A stretch of DNA of 64,000 nucleotides from Dimorphilus gyrociliatus (lineage: Eukaryota; Annelida; Polychaeta; Dinophilidae): contig CAJFCJ010000016.1 in assembly GCA_904063045.1 (NCBI GenBank), positions 434,001 to 498,000 of the forward strand, given 5' to 3'. The position numbers were made by a program, and so were the translations under genes. The notes under the pieces were generated by a model. That model did not search any database. It saw only the letters and a program-made list of their open reading frames with translations, and had not been told where the DNA came from. Shown one piece after another: positions 22,420 to 33,490 of this stretch (positions are counted from its first letter, which is position 1; each line of letters opens with the position of its first letter).

Positions 22420-25400
22420 ATGGGAGTTCCTAAATTCTATAGATGGATAAGTGAGAGATATCCTTGCTTAAGTGAAGTTGTGAAAGAATATCAGGTTTGT
22501 ATTTGTCTTTTCTCATAGACGTGCCTAAAAAACGTCCCTGTACTCCTTGAGGTTGGTAAATAGGTGTCAAATTTAAAGACAAATGTGAATTAATAAACAA
22601 AATATTTATGGAATACCCATAATTTTTTAATATGATTAAATTATTGCAAGTTATTTCTGTCTTTATAATATTTTTATTAAAAAAAGACTTAGTATTCAAA
22701 ACATGAATAAACTATAAATTATTAACTTTTGTGAAGGGATATTTCAGTTTTTCATTGTAATCTCTCTTATAAATTTAAACCCGAAATAGCCGCATAATAT
22801 ATTTTAAGTTTGTTAGGATTGGCATTTATCACTCATTCCACAAAGGAAAACAAAATAAACAGTTTTGACATAATATATAATACAATTTAATTAACAGATA
22901 CCAGAATTTGATAATTTATATTTGGATATGAATGGAATAATACACAATTGCTCTCATCCAGAAGATGATAATCCCCATTTTCGAATAACCGAGCAGAAGA
23001 TATTCCTTGATATTTTTCATTATATTGAAGTTTTATTTCGTATGATTCGTCCCAAGAAGACATTCTTTTTAGCCATTGATGGTGTTGCTCCGCGTGCTAA
23101 AATGAACCAACAACGAGGTCGGAGATTCCGATCAGCTCAGGAAGCTCAAAAAGTTATTGACACTGCTATTTCTAAGGGAGAAGTTCTCCCAAAAGAGGAC
23201 CGTTTTGATTCAAACTGTATTACACCAGGAACAGAATTTATGGTGAAATTACAAGATCAGCTTAAATATTTTATAGTGAAGAAAATATCTTCTGATTCAA
23301 TGTGGAAAGATTGTAAAGTTGTTTTATCTGGTCATGAAACCCCAGGTGAAGGAGAACATAAAATTATGGACTATATTCGTTACGAAAAGTCGATGGAAGG
23401 ATATGATGCTAATACAAGGCATTGTCTGTATGGTTTGGACGCAGATCTTGTATGTTGAAAGTTTAAAATATGTGTTATGTTTTTAAGATTATTATCTCTT
23501 ACAGATAATGCTAGGTTTAACTACTCATGAAACACACTTTTCATTATTGAGAGAAGAAGTGAAGTTTGGCAAACAGAACAGGAAAAAGTTAGGACTATTT
23601 TTTTTTTAAATAACATGACTTATAAAATCTCTTATTAATATTGAAAATGTTGTTTTAGGCCAGTAGCACCTGAAGAAATTACTTTTCATTTACTTCATTT
23701 GTCTCTCATGCGAGAATATCTGGATTACGAATTCTCCACATTGAAGAATACACTAAAAACCTTTCCATATAACCTAGAAAATATTATTGATGATTGGGTT
23801 TTTATGGGCTTTCTGGTTGGAAATGATTTTATCCCACATTTACCAAATTTACATATTCATCAAGATGCTCTTCCTCTTTTATGGAAAACATATATAACAG
23901 TTTTACCAAATTTAGGAGGTTCGTCTTGCCAGTTATTTCTTTAGAGTATTTAATTTCCAGTTTTCCCTTTCTACAGGTTATTTACACGATGGAGGTGTAT
24001 TGAATTTGAAGCGCTTCGAGATTTACATGTCTCGTTTATCACAGTTCGATTTTGAAAAGTTTGATGATCATTTTGCTGATTTAAGGTGGTTTCAAGCCAA
24101 AAGTGAGGAAAAAAGTAATGGAAACACCGTTAATAAGCAAATACGAAACCAATTCGGAGATGATACTATTATTACAGCCAGTGAATTAGCTAACTTGACA
24201 GGAATGGGTGTTGATTTTTCGGGTAAAGGTACTAAATGCAACTTGATGCCGCCACGTTATTGTTTAAGCTTTTTTTTTACTTATTTTATTATGTTACAGA
24301 TAAACAACTCAATGACACAGAGGAAGAAAGTGCAAGTAGCGACGAGAGCGAAGAAGCATTGATGAAAAGGGAATTTCGAATGCATAAAGACAATTATTAT
24401 ATGGACAAATTGGAATATCCTCGCGTTGATGAGTGAGTTTCAATCATTCAGATTATTATAAATAGCATACACAATATTTATTATTAATCAATGAAATACA
24501 ATTCAGTCGTATAATTTATAAAAAAATATGTCACTCTTCGAGTTGAATGACATAAATGGAATTTATTGTGATATTCTATTTTCGGTTGAGGAATTGAATT
24601 CGATTAATTTGACATAAAATGGTCTCGTTTTTTATACAGAGCTGTCCTGAGAGAACAAGCTTCCGAATACGTGAAAGGTTTACAATGGATTTTACACTAT
24701 TACTATAACGGTGTACCAAGTTGGAGTTGGTTTTATCCATTTCACTATGCTCCTTATATTTCGGATATTAAGAATTTCAGCGATATTGAAGTAGAATTTG
24801 AGCTAAGTCAACCTTTTTTACCTTTTGAGCAGCTTATGGGAGTCTTACCGGCTGCTAGTAAAAAATTATTACCCGAACCTTTTCAAAGATTGATGACTGA
24901 TCAAGCGTCTCCAATAATTGATTTTTATCCATCGCAATTTTCTCTTGATCTTAATGGAAAACAGCAAGACTGGGAGGCTGTTGTTAAAATTCCATTTATA
25001 GACGAGGTAAGAAAAATTTACATATTGTAATTGTATTAGACTAGTACAAACTCGCCGATCTATTAAAATGCGATGCCTTTGACGTCAATTGTTCCATTTA
25101 TACTTTTATCTATCGAAACAGAAACGTCTTTTAGATGCAATGGCACCTCTGTACGTCAAATTACGTGACTCTGAAAAAAGACGGAATAAACATGGTCCAC
25201 ATCTTCTTTGCGAACGCTCCCATTCTGAACTTGAACCTTATTACGCACCATTACAAGCTAAAAGTTTTCCTAACATAATGCATAACTATTGTAAAATTAT
25301 TGACCTACACAAAGATTACTTTCGCCTAAAAAGAGAATGTATAGTTAAGGGAGTTATGAAAGACGCCCTTACAGATGTCTATTTTCCTGGTTTTCCAACT

Positions 25401-28400
25401 TTGAAGCATCTTTCACATAGAGTTTGTAAAAAAAATTCATGTACTATCTAAATTTCATATGAATTATACTCTTTAAGGCTTATTTGACAAAAGCTGGAGT
25501 TAAAGTATTCCAGATGAATAGTAGAAGTGAAAATTTTGTTTTGAAGTTACTTGATAACAAGTTGGAGGTTACAATTTCTTTTTTAATTTCTGTTCTAAAA
25601 TGTAATGAAAATAACTATTTTCTATAGAATCCAGAAAAATTAGCTGAAAAGTGTCTCAATAGAGAAATTTATGTGAGTTGGCCTCATTTGTCAGAAGTTA
25701 AAGCAGTAGAATTTTTAACCGAAACTGAAAAGTTAGATCAAATTTTGTTTTTTATTTATAATCTTAAATCAAATTTCACAAGGTTTCTTTTTTTTTAGAT
25801 ATGTTTACGATCATGAAAAAGATTGCGTGGTGAAAGTAGCTACTTCTAAAGAAGATTCAGACAATTTCAAGTCTTATTCGTTAGAAATATCTAGACAGTA
25901 AGATAGTCTTTAAAATGAATTTCAAAATTGGTTAAATGTAAAATTTCCTCTATAGATATAAGTCAAGGTGGGGAGTGGAGATTGGAGAGGTTAGGGCATT
26001 GATCAGAGGCAAGCCTTTATCTGGAAAGAGATATGTCGTCAATCATGATGGATCTGTAACATTAGTCAAACTATATCATGAGATGAAAGAATATTACGCT
26101 TATCAAAGCACGGTGTTGGACTTGAAAGTTGCCGAGTCGAAGACTCCTCAAATAAGCGACATTAATAAGTTATTTATGAAAGATTTACCAGTGTTCATTA
26201 TGAGTTCTGAAAATTATGGGAAAATGGCACATGTGAAATCTGTATCGGGATCTAATATTAATTTAATTGTACAAAATATTACTCATCCTTCGTTATCAGC
26301 CCTCTGTGACAAACACGAAAAAAGATTGAAACAGTATTTAACTAATAGACATGGAGCTAGTTCTTCTGAAGTATCTTCATTACTGTTTTCGAGAATCACT
26401 GGTATTTTGTCGGTAGCCAAAAATCACGGACCAAATGCCCTGAAAACAAATATTGGTCTAAATTTAAAGTCAAATAAAAAAGACTTAGAAGTACCCGGAT
26501 TTAGTTGGAGAAATCCCGTTACTAAAGAATGGTTCTTTTCCACAAGAGCAGCAAGGGACGTAACGGAATTTAAAAAGAAATTTCCTAGACTGTTTGAAAA
26601 TTTGGAGCATATTTTGCCAGACTCAGGACATACGGTATCAGAGTCATCACTATTAGAAGGTTGCAGGTATGATCGATATAATAGCTGTAATTTAAGGATA
26701 GCGATTTTTAATTATCTTTCAATTTATTAGTTATAATCTTCAAGATATTAAGAAATTCATTTCTGGGCTACCATCATCCAGCGCTGATAGATTGCCATGT
26801 GGCAGCGAGGTATTAAACGACGAAGATATCTCAGCTTTGGAAACGACCATCGCAGAAACGGTAGTGGTTTTTGTAACGAAATATTCTGCTATATTCAATC
26901 TTTTTTTGCATATTTATTTTTAATTTACAGAATTTTCAAGTTATGAAAGAAGAGTTAACTTTACAATCCAGTCAAATATTTCGAGTGAGTTATTAAATAC
27001 GTAATTTTTGAAATATCTTCTAAGCGAATTCTTTCTTTTAATTTTCTAGCCATCCCACTTAAGAGGTTCAGAGCCTCCAGATCCAAGAGCTGAATATTTT
27101 ATTTTTGATAGAGTAATAAATGTTCGAGAAGGCTATACTGTACCCTTAGGTCTGACTGGGACAATTGTAGGAATTTACGTGTCATCTAAAGTGCAAGATA
27201 CAATCTACGAAGTTTTATTTGACGAACAATTTGTTGGTTCATTCAATATTCGGGGAAGTAACGGTAAAGGTTATAGAATGCCGGGATCAGCTCTAATTAA
27301 CATTTCATATGGAAAAAGAAAGACTCAAATAGTAAGATTTGAAGATTTCTTTAATAAACCTAAAACGTTTTGCAATTTACTCTTAGAGCGCTCCAAAAGT
27401 AAGAGAATTCCCATTTAGTCAATCTTCAGCTCATCGCGCCAGATATGATAATCAGAAAAACCATCAAGGTCATCCAGTAAATTCAAAGGTCTCTTATCTG
27501 TTTGTCATTAAATACAAACTTAAAAAACCTAATGTGTTATGTGATATAATTTAGCCTCAAAACAAACCAAAGAGTAGACCATCTGACGATACTGAATACC
27601 AAAAGTTTTGGTCAGATTTAGCCGAGAAATCAAAGTATAGTCCAAAAATTTTGCAAAGAGACTCTCAAACTCAAAAAGGAAGAGAACAGAAAGGCGATGG
27701 TCCCTCTCTAGCTGATGCTGCTAAAAAGCTGCCTATACCTGAAACACCGGAAGAAAAAAAAGAAAAGGAGCTAAATGTACCAAAGAGCAGCAGTGCAGCT
27801 GCTACTCCACAGATTCCGATGCCTTTCACGAGCCATATGCCTCGTGTTCCTATGCCAGGTTGAAAAGAAAGCCTACTTTTAGTTGGATTTTTATATGCTT
27901 ATATTTGTTTTTTTTGTTTAGATTCTGCTTTAGAATTAAGAGAACTGGCTATGCGATTTAGGTTTAGCATAAATACATGTAAAGTCGATATGGGTTACAT
28001 GCGATCTGCCTATCAAATAAAGATACCTGAAATGTCAATATCTGTAACTGGACCTGCATCTGAAAATGACAACATAGCAACGCAGCTAGCCTACTCTGTA
28101 GCTCTTCAACAAGTGGTTAGTTAATTTTATATGTTTAAATGGTTTTGTTAAAAATTGCTACATTGTTTAGAAAATGGCTCTTGAGAAATCAAATCCAGGT
28201 GTTCGACCAATGTTCCATCAAAGACCTAACGGTCCGCCTTTACAACCTAATCCGCAACATTCTCTACAAGGGCAACCAGTTAGGAGTTGCTTTCCAGTAG
28301 CTCCTTACTTAGATTATAGAACACTAATGGGGCCAAGATTTGTTCAAGGAGAAAAAGCACCATATTTTTATAATCCCAAAGGTGATGTTGTTGGTTTGAC

Positions 28401-29367
28401 TGGCCAAGTTTTACAGGTAACTAGCTTATAAATAATCAAAAACATAGTTCAACGTTGTATCCAATATATAGCAGGTTAAAGCTCAACCACCCAAGAAAGA
28501 AACTCCAGAGAAGTCTAAACCTTCTGTTGCAAACGCCTTTCTACCATTACAGGTAGCGCGTAAAATCTTTTATTATAATAGAAATCGTTAATACTTATTT
28601 TGAAATCATAGGTTCAACGGCGGATAGGCTCTCAAAAAGACAATGGAGAGAAAGAAATAGGCGATAACAGAGGCTCAAGTTCTAAAGACGATGTTATGAA
28701 AGCAATTTCTGACAACGTATTAAGGTATTTAACAAAAGACTCACAGAAGGATCAGCAAACGCGCTTGCAAGTTTTAAAATATTTAGCTGGTCAGACGAGA
28801 ATCATTCTTCAAAAGAAAGATATGGATAAATTGCTCGAAAACTCTAAGCTCTCAATTGGAGATATCAGGGAGGCAGTACAGGAAGATGAAGTAAAAGAAC
28901 AGTTTAAGACTATTATCCGCTTGAAATTAGTCAATGTTAATGAATTGGAAGTGATGTTTAAAAAAGTAGAGGAAAAAAATGGCGAAGATGAAAATAAAAA
29001 GAGAGAATTGATACACTATTTAACGAATAGAACCCTAGAAACCATTTTGGGTACTGAGGAAGAAACTTTTGAAAAGCAACCGAAACAGCATGTAAAACCG
29101 AAACAAGAAGTAAAAAAGCAAGATATAAGGAGAGATGAAAAAGTAACTAGGAAATCTAGAAAAGATAGCGAGAAAGAAGAGAAATCCAGAACGGAAGAAA
29201 TAACTCCTGCTGCTAACGAAATGTTACGAATTTTAGAAAATCTATCACTAAAAGAAGCACCAAAAGAAAAAGAAAGTACAGTTGTTGATACAACCCAAAC
29301 AGAGCCGAAATCCTCTGAAGCAAAACCCAGGAGAAATAGATTAGCAGCAAACTTTTCATTAAACTAG
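22420..29367 (+). CDS. XRN1: 5'-3' exoribonuclease 1
   Basis: Twenty-one exons: 22420-22494, 22898-23449, 23505-23587, 23659-23918, 23977-24222, 24300-24432, 24640-25006, 25122-25421, 25478-25567, 25628-25731, 25799-25897, 25956-26666, 26731-26860, 26931-26984, 27050-27366, 27419-27488, 27555-27858, 27922-28112, 28171-28416, 28475-28552, 28612-29367. The product is about 1720 aa (human about 1706). The N terminus MGVPKFYRWISERYPCLS, then YLDMNGIIHNC, ETPGEGEHKIMDYIR and LYGLDADLIMLGL are the XRN catalytic core with its Mg2+ acids. A GDWVFMGFLVGNDF-type block and the PAZ/Tudor/SH3-like modules follow. The far C terminus RRNRLAANFSL matches the conserved tail motif that in other XRN1 proteins binds the decapping machinery. 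A Lys/Glu-rich helical insert (28690-29290) precedes it. The exon 15/16 junction is uncertain (see findings). The enzyme degrades decapped mRNA in the cytoplasm and P bodies. Confidence 0.95.
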
Positions 29368-29755
29368 TTATATGCTATAAATATTTTGTTTTTTTTTTTT
29401 TGTTTTTCTTTTTAATATTTGATTGTATTTTTGTAAATCCTATCAATGTTTGTTTTTCCTAAGTAGTCTCTCTTTTCGTATTTCATAAAAGTACTGTATT
29501 GTTGTATATTTAAGGCAAAGAAAACTTAATTTTTCAGCGAATATTCTATATTTTGAGTAAGAAACAAAAATATAATAGGAAATGGAATAAAGCGAGCAAA
29601 AAATAGTAGGTTAATTAAGCGCTGGCTGCCTGATTGCTCTTTATAAATACAAATCCATTTATATGAACTGAAAATTACTGCAATAATCAATTAAAGATAT
29701 ATGACAATAATCGATTTTCTTTGTACGAAATACTAAAGAATTATTTATCTAAATT

Positions 29756-29822
29756 AGTCGTCAGTCTATTCTCAAGAATTATTAACGAATTGTAAATATT
29801 TTCCTCTATATGACTGACGACT
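29756..29822 (+). other. Stem-loop: 11-bp perfect inverted repeat, 45-nt loop
   Basis: AGTCGTCAGTC (29756-29766) and GACTGACGACT (29812-29822) are exact reverse complements. The site is about 390 nt after the XRN1 stop, probably in its 3' UTR. The role is unknown. Confidence 0.6.
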
Positions 29823-30549
29823 TTGAAGTTTTCATTTATGAATAAATTCTCTAGGATAATATATCAATTAATTACTATCTATTATACTGTCTTTTTTATC
29901 ATATACATTTCTTTTATAATAGAAACCCTTATTGATAATCAATTAGTTGTTAATTAAAATAGGAAACAGAGTAGAGTAGAGATGAGAGGTTAAGAAACTT
30001 TGAAATTTGTTTTTCTTACCACTAAAAAAGAAATTACTATACATAAAACTGTTTTCTTTTGCTTTTTCTCTACTTTATTTGTAAAGGTTATTCACTTTAT
30101 CTGAATTAATTCTTTCTCACGAAACTAGACGTTTGGCTGACGTAAATTAATGATTTGCACTATTAGGAGAAGCTCTTTGCATCAAACGGCGACGGCTAAC
30201 TAATCAATCTTGAAATAAATTCACTCCATACTTATAACTTGGTAATCTATCTATTGTTCTTGGACGCTACTTAAAATAAATCTCAGCCTAGTGAGATGAT
30301 CTAATTGGTTATATAATCCCTTACTCAAAGCTATAGGCTTAATCTCTTTTACTAAGGATTTTTTTTTTGTTGAAAGAAAGAGGGAATTTGTATAACTAAG
30401 ATTTTTATTCCACAACGTTGTAAAAAGGAATAATTAAACAAATGAGTATCTATTTAAATACATACAATTATATCAATGCAGCCTTTCTCTTTACATTTTT
30501 TTACTTTTCTCTTTCTTTCCTCTCACATTCGCTCTATTTCTTGTCCCCT

Positions 30550-30553
<4 letters not shown>

Positions 30554-30586
<33 letters not shown>

Positions 30587-31109
30587 GCTCTTCGCCTCTC
30601 CTATATCTCTGCCTCGTCCTTTTCCTCCCTACTCTCTCTCTCTCTATCTCTCTATTTCTATCCGCCTATCAATCTCTTTCGTTCTTTCTCACTCTCTCTT
30701 TAAACATATAGACATAAACTGTATATATATATATATATATATAGAATTAGACTTTAGTATGGTGGAAGAGGACTATTGTCTTTGACTTGTTCGTTATCTA
30801 TATAAGATATCATTTCTGATTGCTCTTATAAATATATAAATAATATATTATTCTTATCTTGAAAATATGCGAAATTTATATATTGTCATGCTTTAGAGAA
30901 CGTCTATTGATTTCTTAGGCTCAAAGTTCTTTTTTTTGTAGCCTAAAAAAAAAAAGTCTACAAAGGTTGATCTTCATCTTCTTTGTTTTAACTATTTGAT
31001 TGAAAGTCTTTTTATACGAAAATATTCCTGAATTGTATCGAATTTCTTAACATTGCTTTTTCTTTTCATTCAGTTTGTCTTTGCTTTTATTCTATATGAT
31101 AAAACAATC

Positions 31110-31136
<27 letters not shown>
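30554..31136. repeat. (CT)n and (GA)n microsatellites in opposite orientation
   Basis: (CT)n at 30554-30582 and (GA)n at 31111-31136 are reverse complements about 530 bp apart, with (TA)n at 30722-30743 between them. Confidence 0.9.
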
Positions 31137-31141
<5 letters not shown>

Positions 31142-31803
31142 CTGAGTAGAATGGAAGAGGGAAACTAGCAAGAAATGAAGAAAATATTAGGATAGATAAA
31201 GAGACGGATGTATAAATTGAAGTGAGAGAGAGGGAGAATTGTGAGAAGTAAAAAGAACAAATGAGCATATGCACAGTATTATATATATATATATATATAC
31301 ATTTTGAACTTTAGGGTTTCTTCTATGACTAATAAGTAAAATATGTACGCAGGAGGCGTCGTGGTCGTTCTAATTAAGCCTAACATTAAGCGACGTGTGC
31401 CTAGGCGGCCAATGTAAAAAAAAAGCTAAAAAAAAATTATAAAAAAACGGCGGTTGAACTTCAAATTTTCGAATTTTGAATAAATTTGGTCGAAAAACGG
31501 CTGGATATGTTTACAGAAACCTATCAAATCTTTTTTTTATATTCAAACAACTGTAACAAAAAGAGTTTGCACAAGGATCCGTTTTATTTATAGGTCCGCC
31601 GGGCGCCGTAGGACAGTATTATTTTTACTTTGACCTACTATGATAAAATTTATTCGATTCTCTTCTAACCCAAGGACAATTATAGGACTAAATTAGTAAT
31701 TTTAAACTCTGCCTGAGCAAATATAAAGTGGAAATAGTCCTATCAGCATTCAATCTTTTGAACCATAGAATTCCAGACGTCGAATAGACATTGCAGACAT
31801 TAG

Positions 31804-31836
31804 GGGAAGTCCCCGGGAAATTCCTGGGGAAATTCC
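31804..31836. promoter_or_regulatory. Three tandem NF-kappaB (Rel) consensus decamers
   Basis: Three decamers fit GGGRNNYYCC: GGGAAGTCCC (31804-31813), GGGAAATTCC (31815-31824) and GGGAAATTCC (31827-31836). Start-to-start spacings are 11 and 12 bp, about one helical turn. A weaker GGAATTTTCC is at 31933-31942. They lie about 1.1 kb upstream of let-7 on the same strand. The motif matches are direct; Rel binding is inference. Confidence 0.6.
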
Positions 31837-31957
31837 TAGAATTTTCGGATGATCATTTAATAATAATTAAATAGAATTTAATCATTTTTATTTATATAAT
31901 AAAATTTAAATTAATTAAAATTTTCTATTCTTGGAATTTTCCGTTAAACAAATTTTT

Positions 31958-32009
31958 AGCGGCGCGAAAAATAGTCTAGACGGCGCGCGCATAAAAAGTG
32001 TGACGTAAG
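31958..32009 (+). promoter_or_regulatory. GC-rich promoter-like block upstream of let-7/miR-125
   Basis: In an AT-rich setting this block holds GGCGCGAAAA (E2F-like), GGCGCGCGC, an ATAAAAAG TATA-like element (31991-31998) and TGACGTAA (32001-32008, CRE/bZIP-like). It is a reasonable candidate core promoter for the microRNA primary transcript, about 950 bp upstream of the let-7 hairpin. It is unproven. Confidence 0.35.
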
Positions 32010-32948
32010 CAGTTGAATTCTCGAATCGGTTAAGTACAGTTAAAAATCCAGACGATTTTCGTCCGGTCTAAAAATATTACTGAATGAAATCGTTAGAGTC
32101 TTGTTTTTTAAAAAAAAAGAATCATTAGAAAAAAAATGTGAGTATAATTTCAAATTTAAATATTATATTCTACAAAAATTATTTCAATTATCTTATCAAT
32201 TACTTAAAAACTCTAATTTATTAATCAAGTTATACATTTATAAGCTAACAGATTATTTATTAATTTTATTACTAACGGAAACACTTAAAGAGCACAACGT
32301 TTATTATGTTATTGATTATATGTACTGTAAATATATCTGGTATATACGGTATGTATGTATGTATATATATATATATATACTGTATATATATATTCTCTGT
32401 ATATTCTTTTTATATATCGTCATATATACACGATGCATAGATACGGTAGGTTTTTTTTCTTCTCTTTTTAACTGGCTGTATTCATGTGTTTAGTTAGGTA
32501 TATATAATATATACAGACAGTATTCACAGTGAAGAACCAGAATAGTACAATAAGTTATAACAATCCCGGTACAAAATTGCGCTAGTTAAATTATATACAT
32601 ATATATGGATATATTTGTCCTTGCAAATATGTAAATAAGTACATATATACTTTAATATAAGTATTAAGATACTATGTATTTTATTTTTATTATATGTATA
32701 ATAAAAACTTTTTTCTTCTCCCTCTCTTTCTCTCTCTCTCTATCTCTTTTTTTTCTCTGTTCCTTCTTTCTTCTTTCTTTCTTTCTAGGGAATCATTTAG
32801 CCTGAAAACTTATATTAAACTGTATTGGAATAAAATAAATAAACGAGCTGTCTTTTCTCGAATCATTTTATGCAGACATTGCGGATGATATAGACAGACA
32901 TTAATCTTTTTTTTTTTCTTTCTTTTTTTTTCAGACTAGATCATTCCT
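32010..32948. other. Non-coding leader between the candidate promoter and let-7
   Basis: AT-rich with several (TA)n stretches (about 32360-32390 and 32500-32515) and a pyrimidine tract at 32710-32790. No protein-coding exon and no miR-100-like hairpin is found. If the promoter guess is right, this is primary-microRNA transcript. Confidence 0.4.
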
Positions 32949-33048
32949 GTGTAAATCTAGTTGAGGTAGTTGGTAGTATGGACAAGTACTACAACACACT
33001 TTCAGGAGGGATCCGTGCTATCAACTAACTTTCCTGGATTTTATACAC
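32949..33048 (+). ncRNA. let-7: let-7 microRNA precursor hairpin (diverged mature sequence)
   Basis: The 5' arm contains TGAGGTAGT at 32962-32970, the full let-7 seed and first nine bases. The mature region is predicted at 32962-32983. The 3' arm at about 33015-33037 (GTGCTATCAACTAACTTTCC) pairs with it almost throughout, allowing G-U pairs. The stem continues outward to GTGTA (32949-32953) with TACAC (33044-33048). The loop is about 30 nt. Compared with the near-invariant bilaterian let-7, five bases differ, all outside the seed (positions 10, 14, 19, 21, 22). let-7 controls developmental timing and differentiation by repressing target mRNAs. It is followed 370 bp downstream by miR-125 on the same strand, the ancestral cluster arrangement. 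Confidence 0.92.
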
Positions 33049-33416
33049 TCTATCAACTGTAATATTTAGAAAGAAGAGGAATAAGGAATTTTTCTTTCGC
33101 TATTCAATCATCATCACTATTATCGCCTTAGTCGTCGTCGTCGTTATAACTGTTGTCATCGCTTACATCAATTATCGTCGAGACAGCTTCTTCTTCAGCA
33201 CCTTTTCTTCTTGCTGCTTTTGCTACTGTAATTTTCTACTTCTACAGTTTTTCCATTCTTCTTATATATGATATAACAAGTGAACTACGTTTTGCTTGAG
33301 GATTGTTCTAGAGTCTAGGACAGATATTGAAATAATCTACTGTTTTAAGGATTTGAGGGAAGGAAATGCTAAAGAACGAAATGAGACAAAGTTTGAATAG
33401 GCAAACAGTTTGACAG

Positions 33417-33490
33417 TCACTATGTCCCTGAGACCCTAACTGTGCAATAAGTTAGATTGGCACAAGTTAGGGAGCTTGGGAATAGAGTGA
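33417..33490 (+). ncRNA. mir-125: miR-125 (lin-4 family) microRNA precursor hairpin
   Basis: The 5' arm at 33425-33446 starts TCCCTGAGACCCTAACTGTG, matching miR-125 from the seed to base 17. One T is then missing relative to the usual CTAACTTGTGA ending. The 3' arm at 33461-33482 (CACAAGTTAGGGAGCTTGGG) pairs with it, and the lower stem CACTAT / ATAGAGTG extends the hairpin. The 3' arm still has both A residues opposite the deleted T, giving a one-base bulge. miR-125 is the bilaterian ortholog of C. elegans lin-4 and is normally cotranscribed with let-7 (and miR-100). No miR-100 is seen nearby. Confidence 0.93.

Larger units (their letters stand above)
29368..31800. other. Intergenic: XRN1 3' flank and microsatellites
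   Basis: No protein gene is seen. An 11-bp perfect inverted repeat sits at 29756-29766 / 29812-29822. (CT)n lies at 30554-30582, (TA)n at 30722-30743, (GA)n at 31111-31136 and (TA)n at about 31280-31299. The leucine/serine-rich frames over the CT tracts are repeat artefacts. The stretch 31340-31620 is somewhat G+C richer but I cannot assign it. Confidence 0.6.

Noticed and set aside
23450-23504. In-frame stop after XRN1 exon 2
   Set aside because: It is inside a 55-nt intron with good splice sites; the catalytic motif LDADL/IMLGL is restored by splicing, so there is no truncation.
30442-30711. Overlapping Ser/Leu-rich open frames
   Set aside because: Artefact of the (CT)n microsatellite.
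32101-32888. 130-aa and 64-aa open frames upstream of let-7
   Set aside because: Lys/Ile/Tyr composition reflects AT-rich sequence; no domain, no conservation signal visible. The let-7 hairpin is the real feature nearby.
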